A DNA stretch of 10,471 bases. Source: Vulcanimicrobiota bacterium (GTDB taxonomy: Bacteria; Vulcanimicrobiota; Vulcanimicrobiia; Vulcanimicrobiales; Vulcanimicrobiaceae). Shown here piece after piece: positions 1 through 6,266 of this stretch. The notes beneath the pieces are model-generated. The model was not told the origin of the DNA and did not search any database. It was given only the letters and a program-made list of their open reading frames with translations. The stretch covers positions 1-10,471 of the forward strand of contig JASHTE010000252.1 of NCBI GenBank assembly GCA_030040695.1, in the 5' to 3' direction. Each line of letters opens with the position of its first letter. The first letter of the stretch is position 1. A program made the position numbers and the translations under genes.

Positions 1-25
1 CCATGAAACCGCTAAACAAGTTCAC
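1..25 (-). CDS. possible start of a further leftward gene, cut by the window edge
   Basis: Only eight codons are visible, reading VNLFSGFM from a GTG at 25-23. The support is a good purine-rich ribosome site, GGAGGGG (minus strand, 43-37), 11 nt before the GTG. An in-frame ATG at 4-2 is an alternative start but lies far from that site. The gap of 97 nt back to the preceding gene holds a small perfect hairpin (70-75 with 80-85, AACGCG/CGCGTT) with no following T-run, and no promoter I can defend. The hydrophobic N-terminus would suit a membrane protein. Because the preceding protein has a TonB-like domain, an ExbB/TolQ-type partner is conceivable, but eight residues cannot show that. Confidence 0.25.
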
Positions 26-122
26 CGTGTTTTCGACCCCTCCGGAATAAGTAAAGTTGGTTCCGCTGTAACGCGCTCCCGCGTTCCGAGTTTGGCTCGC
101 GCCGACCTAAGTCCTTGTACCC

Positions 123-1472
123 TCATGGCGTACCCCCACCCTGGGGCGCGTTGAGCGCGTTGATAAACTTCTCTGCGTTCTGCGCCACCGACTGCTCCCC
201 GGCTGCCTTCGCCAGCGTGTCGGCCTTGCCCAGATAGGTAAGCGCCTGTTGCTTCAGGCTCACGTTGTGCGTGCTTCCGTATTCTCCGGCGTACGCGTAC
301 CCCTCCCAGAAGTTCGCCTGCGGATCATTCGCGTCGATCGCGAGAGCCTTGTCGGCGTAGCTCTTGATCGACGCGATATTCGGCACCGTCTCCGAGCCGA
401 GCATTAACGCGATGCGATCGTACGCGATGAGCGCTAGCTTGGACTCGCCGAGGTCCGCAATTTTTTCGTAGAGCGTGAGCGCTTGATCGTAGTTCTTGGC
501 ATCCTTGGCCGCATCGCCTTGCTGGATGTAGAGTGCCGCGACCTCTTCGGTCGGGAATTCGTTCGAGGGCTCGAGTCTGCGCATCTCCGAGATCAACGGC
601 TGGGCGCCGTCGAGGTTGCCGGATTGCACGTACGCCATCAGCAGATGCTGGTCGATGGCGTAGCGCGTGTCGACGTCGCTGTGCGTATCCCCGAACACCG
701 CCGCGTGGACGCTCTCCAGGGTCGCGATCGCCGCGCTATACTGCTTGTCGCCCAGCTGTGCGACACCGAGCGCATACTTCGAGTTGTTGCTGTGGTCGAG
801 CGCGTACGCCCGCTGCGCGTAGTCGACGGCCTGCGCCGGATCGGTGCTCGAGAGGCTCACGGCAGCCGAAGCGTATGCCTGAGCCGCGACGGTCGCGTAG
901 ATCTTATGGACCGTTCCCGCACGAGAGAACGCCTCGGCGGCATCCGTGTAATCGTGCAAGTAGAACTCCGCGACGCCCTCGAGCTGCTGCAACTCCTGAT
1001 TGTTCGGGTCGCTCGAGAGCGCTGAGAGCGCGAGGCTCTTCGCCGTGTCGTACTGCCCGGCACGAATCAGGCTCTGGATACGCGCCACCGTGCTGCTTCC
1101 CGCGCTCTCTCCCACGCCACTCGCCGAGACCGCCGAGCTACCAAAATGGTAGGACGGGTGCAAGAACCACGCAATCGGCTTGCCATCGCACGTCGCTGGG
1201 CGATACGTCGATGATTCGGCGATCTGGCGCGCTGCTTCGTCATCGCCATGGTTCGTCGATCGGTAAATCTTCGTGACGATGTGGCTGCCGTCTGGATTTA
1301 CTTGCACCTGCACCTCGACCGTGCCCGTGCCCGAGATCGGCGCGCTGTATTTGCCTTGCGTAACGACTGAGGCCGCAACCACATTCCCGCCGCAGGCCGC
1401 GAGAGCCGGGCGCGCCGTAATCGCGATCACGACGGCCGCGGTAGTCGAGAGGATGAGCAGAATCCGATTCAT
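123..1472 (-). CDS. exported protein with TonB-like domain and TPR repeats
   Basis: A 449-residue protein. Residues 1-25 form a signal peptide (MNR, hydrophobic core, then PALA). L24-A25-A26-C27 also fits a lipobox, so it may be a lipoprotein, although R21-P22 interrupt the usual layout. Residues about 35-105 resemble a TonB C-terminal/energy-transducer domain: GTVEVQVQVNPDG, then DDEAARQIAESSTYRPATCDGKPI. The rest, from about 128, is helical TPR-like repeats (e.g. AGQYDTAKSLALSALSSDPNNQ, split here only by eye), indicating a periplasmic scaffold. Cys27 and Cys95 could pair in a disulfide if Cys27 is not lipidated. The ATG at 1472-1470 overlaps the rluB stop as ATGA and has a ribosome site (AGAAGGT) inside rluB, so translation is probably coupled. 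An upstream extension of the frame lies inside rluB and is not credible. No transmembrane anchor or proline-rich linker of a true TonB is present. Exact role unknown. Confidence 0.8.
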   Translation of the reverse strand: MNRILLILSTTAAVVIAITARPALAACGGNVVAASVVTQGKYSAPISGTGTVEVQVQVNPDGSHIVTKIYRSTNHGDDEAARQIAESSTYRPATCDGKPIAWFLHPSYHFGSSAVSASGVGESAGSSTVARIQSLIRAGQYDTAKSLALSALSSDPNNQELQQLEGVAEFYLHDYTDAAEAFSRAGTVHKIYATVAAQAYASAAVSLSSTDPAQAVDYAQRAYALDHSNNSKYALGVAQLGDKQYSAAIATLESVHAAVFGDTHSDVDTRYAIDQHLLMAYVQSGNLDGAQPLISEMRRLEPSNEFPTEEVAALYIQQGDAAKDAKNYDQALTLYEKIADLGESKLALIAYDRIALMLGSETVPNIASIKSYADKALAIDANDPQANFWEGYAYAGEYGSTHNVSLKQQALTYLGKADTLAKAAGEQSVAQNAEKFINALNAPQGGGTP

Positions 1473-2209
1473 GGAGCGTCTACCTTCTTGCTTGTGTGAC
1501 CCGCTCGGATGCGACGCAGGTCCTTCAGCTCCCTTGTGCTCAAAGAACGGCTGCGACCAGGCTTCAGTTCCCCAAGCGCAACGGGACCGAAACGCACCCG
1601 TTGCAGCGATAGGACTCGGTATCCGAGGGCATCGAGCATACGACGGACCTGACGGTTCTTCCCCTCGTGCAGACGCATCTCGATGAGTGAGGCCTGCCTG
1701 CCCGCGGCGACGACCCGAACCCTGCACGGCTGAGTGCGGTAATCGCCGAGCGAAACGCCGTCGCGAAGCGCTTGCACGTGCTCCTTCGCGACGCGCCCGG
1801 CCACCCGAACGCGATAGTCCTTCTCTACTCCGAAGCGTGGATGCATCAGCCGGTATGCTAGCTCGCCGTCGTCGGTGAGCAGGAGTAGCCCCGATGTATC
1901 GTAGTCGAGGCGGCCCACCGGCACGACGCGCGGCGCGCCGGCCGGCAACAAGTCGCGTACGGTCTGCCGCCCTTGCGGATCGCGCAACGTCGTTACGACG
2001 CCGACCGGCTTGTTGAGGGCGAGATACGTCTTCGTTTTTGGGATTGCGATCGGCGCGCCGTCGACCGCGACGCGATCGCTCTTCTCGACGATCCAGCCGA
2101 GAACACGGACGACCTCCCCATTGACCCGAACCCGCCCCTGCGCGATCAGCTTGTCGGAGCTGCGCCGCGAAGCCACACCCGCCTCGGCCAGGAATTTGTT
2201 GAGCCGCAT
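1469..2209 (-). CDS. rluB: 23S rRNA pseudouridine synthase, RsuA/RluB family
   Basis: A 246-residue cytoplasmic enzyme that isomerises a uridine in rRNA to pseudouridine; RluB-type enzymes act on the large subunit. Residues 1-60 are an S4 RNA-binding domain (MRLNKFLAEAGVASRR, then GRVRVNG). The catalytic motif is GRLDYDTSGLLLLTDDG at about 99-115 with the nucleophile D102, the same number as in RsuA. The late motif EGKNRQVRRM is at 182-191. I chose the ATG at 2209 because the family starts at MRLNKFL, although no ribosome site precedes it. The frame stays open upstream to an ATG at 2266 and a TTG at 2269, and those codons also have GC-rich third positions, so a 19-20 residue extension is possible. 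It lies downstream of rho and is coupled to the exported TPR gene through an ATGA overlap. RluB versus the RsuA/RluE/RluF relatives is inferred from overall resemblance. Confidence 0.9.
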   Translation of the reverse strand: MRLNKFLAEAGVASRRSSDKLIAQGRVRVNGEVVRVLGWIVEKSDRVAVDGAPIAIPKTKTYLALNKPVGVVTTLRDPQGRQTVRDLLPAGAPRVVPVGRLDYDTSGLLLLTDDGELAYRLMHPRFGVEKDYRVRVAGRVAKEHVQALRDGVSLGDYRTQPCRVRVVAAGRQASLIEMRLHEGKNRQVRRMLDALGYRVLSLQRVRFGPVALGELKPGRSRSLSTRELKDLRRIRAGHTSKKVDAP

Positions 2210-2277
2210 CTTCGGGGGCCGCAGCGACGAGGTGACGGCCTCCCGCAGCCAGTCATCTTCACGCATCAACGTACTAG

Positions 2278-2341
2278 GTACTAGGTTTGATTTCGTTCAA
2301 CCCCGAGGCGATAACGGCATGGACGAAATCAGGCCTAGTAC
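2278..2341. repeat. imperfect 19-bp inverted repeat around the rho stop codon
   Basis: Left arm 2278-2296 (GTACTAGGTTTGATTTCGT) and right arm 2323-2341 (ACGAAATCAGGCCTAGTAC) pair at 17 of 19 positions around a 26-nt loop. The rho TAG (2337-2335) lies in the right arm. Next to the left arm the bases GTACTAG are repeated in tandem (2271-2277 and 2278-2284). No T-run follows on the minus strand, so it is not a standard intrinsic terminator. It could be an mRNA stability or attenuation hairpin at the rho/rluB junction, or the remnant of a small palindromic mobile repeat. Confidence 0.75.
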
Positions 2342-3771
2342 TTGCCGTTGCCTTCGTCGCGTGAGCTACTGCTGCGCGCCATCGACATGGCTTCCTTCGT
2401 GACCGTCTGCAAGAACTCGTCATTCGTCCGCGTCTGCGACATCTTGTTGAGGATGAGCTGCGTTGAATCCGTGTCGAGCACCGCGGTCGCGCGGCGAAGC
2501 ATCCAGATCTTCTGCATGACGTCCGGCGCCAGCAGCAGCTCTTCGTGTCGCGTGCCCGACTTCTTGATGTCGATCGCGGGGAAAATGCGCGAGTCCGCGA
2601 GCTTGCGGGAGAGATTGAGCTCCATGTTGCCGGTGCCTTTGAACTCCTCGAAGATGACGTCGTCCATCTTCGAGCCGGTCTCGATGAGCGCGGTCGCAAT
2701 GATCGTGAGCGAGCCGCCCTCCTCAATCTTGCGCGCCGCACCGAAGAACCGCTTCGGCTTGTGCAGCGAGGCGGTATCGAGGCCTCCCGAGAGCGTGCGT
2801 CCCGATGACGCAACGACCTGGTTGTACGCGCGGGCGAGGCGTGTGATCGAGTCGAGCAGGATGACGACGTCCTTCCCCATCTCGACGAGTCGCTTCGCAC
2901 GCTCCATCGTGAGCTCCGCGACCGCGGTGTGATTCTCGGGATGCTCGTCGAACGTCGATGCGACGACCTCGCCGTCGATCGTGCGCTGCATGTCGGTGAC
3001 TTCTTCCGGTCGCTCGTCGACGAGGAGCGCGATGATGTGCGCCTCGGGATGATTGATCGAGATCGAGTTGGCGATGTTCTTCAACAGCGTCGTCTTACCG
3101 GCTTTCGGCGGCGAGACGATGAGCGCGCGTTGCCCCTTCCCGATAGGGCAGAAAAGATCGATGATCCGCGTGGAGAGTTGTGTCGAGCGTACCTCTAAGC
3201 GGTAGTGCTCGTTCGGGTAGATCGGCGTTCCCTTTTCGAACACGCGGCGTCCGCGCATCTCCTCGGGATCGGCGCCGTTGACTTTGTCGACACGAACGAG
3301 GCCATAGTACTTCTCGCTCTCCTTCGGCCGGCGCATCTGCCCCTCGATTTGATCGCCGCGCCGAAGCTCGTATCGCCGAACCTGCGCCTGACTGACGTAG
3401 ACGTCATCGTTGCCGACGACGTAGCCCTCACGCCGCAAGAAACCATAGCCCTCAGGAAGCACGTCGAGGATGCCGCTCGTGGCCTCGATGCCCGAACGCG
3501 CCGCCTGCGCCGCAAGAATTTGGGCGATGAGCTCGTCCTTCTTAACCTTCGCGGGCGTGAGCACTTCGATATTGAATTCTTTTGCCGTTTCGACCAGATC
3601 GGTCTTCGTTTTCTCTTCGAGCTGCGCCGCCGTCAACATCGGCGGCATCTCGAACTGCGGGAACGGCTCCCGGAACTGCGGCGGGTGTCCACCAAAATGA
3701 TGACGCCGGCGCGAGCGGTGACGGCGGCCTCCGCCGCCTTGCGGGCGATTGTTTTCGTTGCGTTGTTCCAA
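2335..3771 (-). CDS. rho: transcription termination factor Rho
   Basis: Hexameric RNA-dependent ATPase/helicase that releases nascent transcripts. From the TTG at 3771 it has 478 residues: a Gly/Arg/His-rich basic arm (about 11-30), the Rho N-terminal helix bundle (about 44-90), a cold-shock-type RNA-binding fold (about 99-165, ILDVLPEGYGFLRR), then the ATPase core. Walker A is SPPKAGKTTLL (220-230), Walker B DVVILLDSITRLARAYN (301-317), the Q-loop SGRTLSGGLD (323-332) and the R-loop region EEFKGTGNMEL (375-385). The start is uncertain. The TTG has GGAGAAG 11 nt upstream; an in-frame ATG at 3807 has none; a GTG at 3867 lies upstream of the transcription start expected from the promoter at 3868-3896, and the Cys-rich peptide it would add is unlike Rho. 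It has its own promoter inside mpg and is followed by rluB. Confidence 0.97.
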   Translation of the reverse strand: MEQRNENNRPQGGGGRRHRSRRRHHFGGHPPQFREPFPQFEMPPMLTAAQLEEKTKTDLVETAKEFNIEVLTPAKVKKDELIAQILAAQAARSGIEATSGILDVLPEGYGFLRREGYVVGNDDVYVSQAQVRRYELRRGDQIEGQMRRPKESEKYYGLVRVDKVNGADPEEMRGRRVFEKGTPIYPNEHYRLEVRSTQLSTRIIDLFCPIGKGQRALIVSPPKAGKTTLLKNIANSISINHPEAHIIALLVDERPEEVTDMQRTIDGEVVASTFDEHPENHTAVAELTMERAKRLVEMGKDVVILLDSITRLARAYNQVVASSGRTLSGGLDTASLHKPKRFFGAARKIEEGGSLTIIATALIETGSKMDDVIFEEFKGTGNMELNLSRKLADSRIFPAIDIKKSGTRHEELLLAPDVMQKIWMLRRATAVLDTDSTQLILNKMSQTRTNDEFLQTVTKEAMSMARSSSSRDEGNGKY

Positions 3772-3861
3772 GGTGCTTCTGGCTTCTCCGGGGGAGTGCG
3801 CGCACATCGAGCAGCGACAAAGCGCATCGAACGATGCGTAGTCGGCGACGTGGCAAAGGAC
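3772..3861 (-). promoter_or_regulatory. rho 5' leader with a short hairpin
   Basis: If transcription starts about 7 nt below the -10 element, near 3861, rho has a leader of roughly 90 nt before the TTG. It contains a perfect 7-bp inverted repeat, CGCATCG/CGATGCG at 3823-3829 and 3832-3838; as RNA this is a 6-bp stem with a four-base loop. Autogenous control of rho through its leader is known in other bacteria. Whether this hairpin takes part is inference. If rho starts at the ATG at 3807 the leader is about 54 nt and still contains the hairpin. Confidence 0.4.
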
Positions 3862-3863
3862 GC

Positions 3864-4487
3864 TCACACTATAGCACGGCGCTGGCAGCGATTCAAGCGG
3901 CTAGGGCCACTCACGAAACGAGAGCCCCGTTCGTAGTAGCGAAGCAAGCGCGACGCGCCTTTGGTGACGCCGATGCGCCGCGAGACCCCGATTTCGGCCG
4001 GCGGCCGTTGTGGTGACACGAGGCGCAGCGCTGCATCCCCGAAGAGCGTGACGCCGTCGAACCGGCGGTCGATGGAGAGCGCCTTGCAGAGCCGTCCAGG
4101 TCCGCGGCAGAGATCCACAATCTCCTCGGTTCCGCGCTGTTCGCACATGAGCTCGATGCCGCACAACGGCTCGAGCGCGCGCACGAGCACGCCGCCCCCA
4201 ACCCCGTCCTCCTCGCTGGAAAGATTGAAACAGTACGAAGTTCCATAGATGTGGTAGACGTACGCGCGGTGCGCAGGGAGAAAGAGTGAAGCGTTGCGTT
4301 CCGTACGTCCGCGAAAGTGATGCGCAGCGGGATCCGCCGGCGGATATGCTTCGGTTTCGACGATTCTTCCCGCGACGACGCCTTTTGGGGTTTCGTGCAC
4401 GAGGATGTAACCGATCAATGCGCGCGCAAGCGCCACCGTCTCAACGGGTAATTTGCGAGGATCGGCGGCGCTAAAAGAGCCTGACAT
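3864..4487 (-). CDS. mpg: 3-methyladenine DNA glycosylase, AAG/MPG family
   Basis: A 207-residue base-excision-repair enzyme that removes alkylated and deaminated purines (3-methyladenine, hypoxanthine and the like) from DNA. The active-site strand GRIVETEAY (40-48) carries the general-base Glu at E46 and Y48 (human AAG E125, Y127). A His follows in PAAHHFRG (H56). YVYHIYGTSYCFN (76-88) supplies Y78 and the intercalating Y81, plus N88 (human Y159, Y162, N169). RALEP and GPGRLCKAL are further family signatures. The length is normal for a bacterial member. The ATG at 4487 has only a weak purine-rich stretch (GAAAGA) before it. It lies 45 nt after the small unknown gene, with no obvious promoter between them, so it probably shares that gene's LexA-box promoter. 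Its last dozen codons, after the family core, contain the rho promoter. Confidence 0.95.
   Translation of the reverse strand: MSGSFSAADPRKLPVETVALARALIGYILVHETPKGVVAGRIVETEAYPPADPAAHHFRGRTERNASLFLPAHRAYVYHIYGTSYCFNLSSEEDGVGGGVLVRALEPLCGIELMCEQRGTEEIVDLCRGPGRLCKALSIDRRFDGVTLFGDAALRLVSPQRPPAEIGVSRRIGVTKGASRLLRYYERGSRFVSGPSRLNRCQRRAIV
3868..3896 (-). promoter_or_regulatory. sigma-70-type promoter for rho, inside the mpg 3' end
   Basis: Minus-strand -35 TTGAAT (3896-3891), spacer of exactly 17 nt, and an extended -10 TGC-TATAGT (TATAGT at 3873-3868). The -10 matches TATAAT at 5 of 6 positions and the -35 matches TTGACA at 4 of 6. The promoter is encoded within the last codons of mpg, so rho and the genes after it can be transcribed separately from the repair genes upstream. 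Confidence 0.7.
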
Positions 4488-4496
4488 GATCTTTCG

Positions 4497-4521
4497 TTCA
4501 GGCTTAGGAGCCGAGCCTGGA
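4497..4521 (-). repeat. short hairpin between the unknown gene and mpg
   Basis: CAGGCT (4499-4504) pairs with AGCCTG (4514-4519) across a 9-nt loop, and one further pair is possible outside. On the minus strand it falls between the stop at 4533 and the mpg start at 4487. There is no following T-run, so at most it is a weak attenuator or an mRNA-processing element. Confidence 0.35.
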
Positions 4522-4532
4522 CGGAAGAGCAG

Positions 4533-4940
4533 TTAGGCTGCGATGAGCGTTGAGACCTCTGCGCGCGCGCGCGCCGCAAGATCGCTCGGCGCACGCGTCG
4601 CCGTGAGGCGGCACGACGTGAAAGCGTTGAGCGCACAGCGAGTGCGCACGTACGGCAGCATCAGCGGGACGGGAAGCTCGCGCCGCGCATTCAAGTCGTC
4701 AACGAGCTCTGCATCATCGATGGCAAGCTCGATGTTCTCGGCCATCTTTCGCAGCCGCGGTACCATCGAGGACAGCGCGGCGAAGCCGGCCGCCCGCGCG
4801 TCACCCGCCCGCGGACTCGAAAACCCGGCGCGCAGCACGCGAACCTTCCCCTCTGCGCTCAAGCGGGCATAGACGATCCCGCGCCCCTGCTCGTCGGCGG
4901 CGTACCCGATCGTGGCGTAGGCCGGTCTCCTGTTTGCCAT
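4533..4940 (-). CDS. unknown small protein, possible degenerate RNase H-like fold
   Basis: A 135-residue cytoplasmic protein that I do not recognise as a named family. By eye its order resembles RNase HI: N-terminal strands (AYATIGYAADEQGRGIVYARL, 7-27), a helix (GDARAAGFAALSSM, 46-59), a strand ending in an Asp pair (IELAIDDAELVDDL, 70-83), and a C-terminal helix with an Asp (RAPSDLAARARAEV, 116-129). D76 and D120 would match the third and fourth catalytic Asp, but the first Asp (DGS motif) and the Glu are missing, so catalysis in the usual way is doubtful. The ATG at 4940 is preferred: an in-frame ATG at 4973 lies inside the LexA-box operator, upstream of the expected transcription start. 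mpg follows 45 nt later. Its place behind a LexA box suggests a DNA-damage role, which is inference. Confidence 0.7.
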   Translation of the reverse strand: MANRRPAYATIGYAADEQGRGIVYARLSAEGKVRVLRAGFSSPRAGDARAAGFAALSSMVPRLRKMAENIELAIDDAELVDDLNARRELPVPLMLPYVRTRCALNAFTSCRLTATRAPSDLAARARAEVSTLIAA

Positions 4941-4956
4941 GTTCTCTACCGTTCCC

Positions 4957-4986
4957 ACTCTAGCATCGAACATGTGTTCGAGTCAA
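4957..4986 (-). promoter_or_regulatory. promoter for the unknown gene and mpg
   Basis: Minus-strand -35 TTGACT (4986-4981; 5 of 6 to TTGACA), an 18-nt spacer, and -10 TAGAGT (4962-4957; 4 of 6 to TATAAT). Transcription would begin near 4950, only about 10 nt before the ATG at 4940, so the leader is short. The -10 is embedded in the stop-codon region of the GT4 gene upstream. Confidence 0.5.
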
Positions 4987-6114
4987 CGGAACGAGGCTCT
5001 CGTAGAGCGAGAGTATGCTGTCGACCTGGGCGTCGACCGCAAAGCGATCGGCGCTCTCACGGGCCCTCTGACGGGCGTCCGCCGGCTGCGCGACGAGCGT
5101 GGCGAGCGCCATGCCGAACGCCTCTGGAGTCGGAGCCACGAAGCGGCCCGAGGCGCCGAGGACGTCACGATTCTGTGGCGTGTCGGCAGCAATCACCGGG
5201 ACCCCCGCCGCGAGCGCCTCTGCCAGAACAAGCCCTTGCGTCTCGCTCGTGCTCGGGAAGACGAAGGCATCGCTCGAGGCATAGAGATCCGGAAGGCGGT
5301 CGCGTTCCACGGCTCCGAGGAAGCGCACGCGTTGCCCCACGCCGAGCGCCGCGGCGAGCTCCTCCAGCTCTTCGCGCGCCGGTCCGTCGCCGGCGATTGC
5401 CAGCGTGAGATCGTCGCGGTTCGCGAGCTTCAGTGCTCGCAGCACGATCTCGACGCTCTTCTCCTTTGCCAGGCGTCCCACGAAGAGTAGCAAGAGATCT
5501 TCCGTGACTCCCAATGAGGAGCGCACGCCGTCGTCGCGCCGGCCCGACGCAAAACGCTCGACGTCGATGCCGCTTGGAACGACGTCGATGCGCGCGGTCA
5601 CCCCAAGCTCGCGAAGACGCGCGTGCATTGCCTCGGTCGGCACGACGACTGCGTCGACGGAGTTCGCAAACGTCCGCGTCAGCGTCTCGGTGGCAAAGCG
5701 CGTTGCGTGCTGATCGAACGGCACGTAGTGTGTGTACGCCTCGAGCTGCGTGTGATACGTGTAGATCACCGGCATGCCATAGCGGCGCGCATATCGCAAG
5801 CCCATCCAGCCGGTCACGAAGGGAGAGTGCACGTGCACGAGGTGCAGCCGTCTGATGACGCTGCGGACGCTCCGCCGGCTGACGAGCGGCACCGTCAACC
5901 GATACGGCGTGCGGGTCGGCAGCGGCAACGACGGCATCCGAAAAAAGACGTCGGCGCTTCCTTCGTCGCCGGGCATCGATGGCGCAAAGCAGTACACTTC
6001 GTGCCCACGCGATCTCAGGCCGTGCGCCAGGGCCTCGACCGATGCCACGACGCCGTTCATCACCGGCCGATGAATCTCGGTGAAAAACCCTATCCGAAGC
6101 CCGCCTTCATCCAC
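4960..6114 (-). CDS. family 4 glycosyltransferase (GT-B fold)
   Basis: A retaining sugar-nucleotide-dependent glycosyltransferase of about 384 residues, similar in style to diacylglycerol glucosyltransferases and PimB-like mannosyltransferases. The N-terminal domain opens with LRIGFFTE and MNGVVASVEALAHGLRSRGHEV and contains HVHSPF. The C-terminal domain has FVGRLAKEKS (about 211-220) and the EX7E motif SETQGLVLAEALAAG (E291, E299). The probable product is a cell-envelope glycolipid or polysaccharide; the acceptor cannot be told. The start is uncertain. The GTG at 6114 has GGGAAG 11 nt upstream; ATGs at 6150 and 6189 are in frame but lie in repeat-like DNA (6144-6221) and encode an atypical N-terminus. 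Its stop overlaps the -10 of the next gene's promoter. Confidence 0.88.
   Translation of the reverse strand: MDEGGLRIGFFTEIHRPVMNGVVASVEALAHGLRSRGHEVYCFAPSMPGDEGSADVFFRMPSLPLPTRTPYRLTVPLVSRRSVRSVIRRLHLVHVHSPFVTGWMGLRYARRYGMPVIYTYHTQLEAYTHYVPFDQHATRFATETLTRTFANSVDAVVVPTEAMHARLRELGVTARIDVVPSGIDVERFASGRRDDGVRSSLGVTEDLLLLFVGRLAKEKSVEIVLRALKLANRDDLTLAIAGDGPAREELEELAAALGVGQRVRFLGAVERDRLPDLYASSDAFVFPSTSETQGLVLAEALAAGVPVIAADTPQNRDVLGASGRFVAPTPEAFGMALATLVAQPADARQRARESADRFAVDAQVDSILSLYESLVPLTRTHVRC
4967..4980. promoter_or_regulatory. LexA/DinR box (SOS operator)
   Basis: CGAACATGTGTTCG fits the Gram-positive-type LexA consensus CGAACRNRYGTTCG at every position, and the symmetry extends one base outward on each side (TCGAACA/TGTTCGA, 4966-4981). 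It occupies 14 of the 18 spacer bases between the -35 and -10 hexamers, a classic repressor position. A rough uniform-base estimate is about 0.001 chance matches in a window of this size. The next gene but one is the repair enzyme mpg, which supports the reading. No LexA gene is in the window, so binding is inferred. Confidence 0.72.
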
Positions 6115-6143
6115 TGGTGCGCTAGCTTCCCGAACTCCGCCCC

Positions 6144-6221
6144 TTGTCATCCCGAGCGCAGCCGAGGGACCGCCAAGGGCCTCGGCCATCTAAAGGCAGG
6201 TCTTTCCTCCCTCATCCCGAC
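6144..6221. repeat. dispersed-repeat-like segment (TCATCCCGAGC type)
   Basis: TTGTCATCCCGAGC (6144-6157) followed by GCAGCCGAGGGACC (6159-6172) resembles the common intergenic repeat of the form GTCATCCtGAGC...AGCgAaGGAtC seen in many environmental bacterial genomes. A second, diverged piece, TCCTCCCTCATCCCGAC, is at 6205-6221, with GGTC/GACC in inverted arrangement between them. The segment sits in the divergent region before the GT4 gene. Only one locus is visible here, so copy number elsewhere is unknown. Confidence 0.45.
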
Positions 6222-6251
6222 TTTTGCCGTAGCCAGCTCGTGTGCGGGCCA

Positions 6252-6260
6252 TGCTATAGT
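6252..6260 (+). promoter_or_regulatory. extended -10 promoter for the 3D-protein gene
   Basis: TGC-TATAGT, with TATAGT at 6255-6260, is an extended -10 element. The ten bases TGCTATAGTG are the same as in the rho promoter. No good -35 lies at 16-18 nt, as is usual for extended -10 promoters. Transcription would start near 6267 and run into the 3D-protein gene. Confidence 0.5.
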
Positions 6261-6266
6261 GCCCCG

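Noticed and set aside
70..85. Hairpin AACGCG-CTCC-CGCGTT as an intrinsic terminator
   Set aside because: The stem is only 6 bp and neither strand has a T-run after it.
483..1276. Long open frames antisense to the TPR gene (and similar ones opposite most other genes)
   Set aside because: They are Arg/Ala/Pro-rich translations expected opposite GC-rich genes, with no family motifs and no ribosome sites.
3772..3867. N-terminal extension of Rho from a GTG at 3867
   Set aside because: The GTG is upstream of the expected transcription start and the Cys-rich peptide does not resemble Rho N-termini.
4941..4973. Extended start (ATG at 4973) of the small unknown gene
   Set aside because: That ATG is inside the LexA-box operator and upstream of the inferred transcription start, and it would overlap the GT4 gene by 14 nt.
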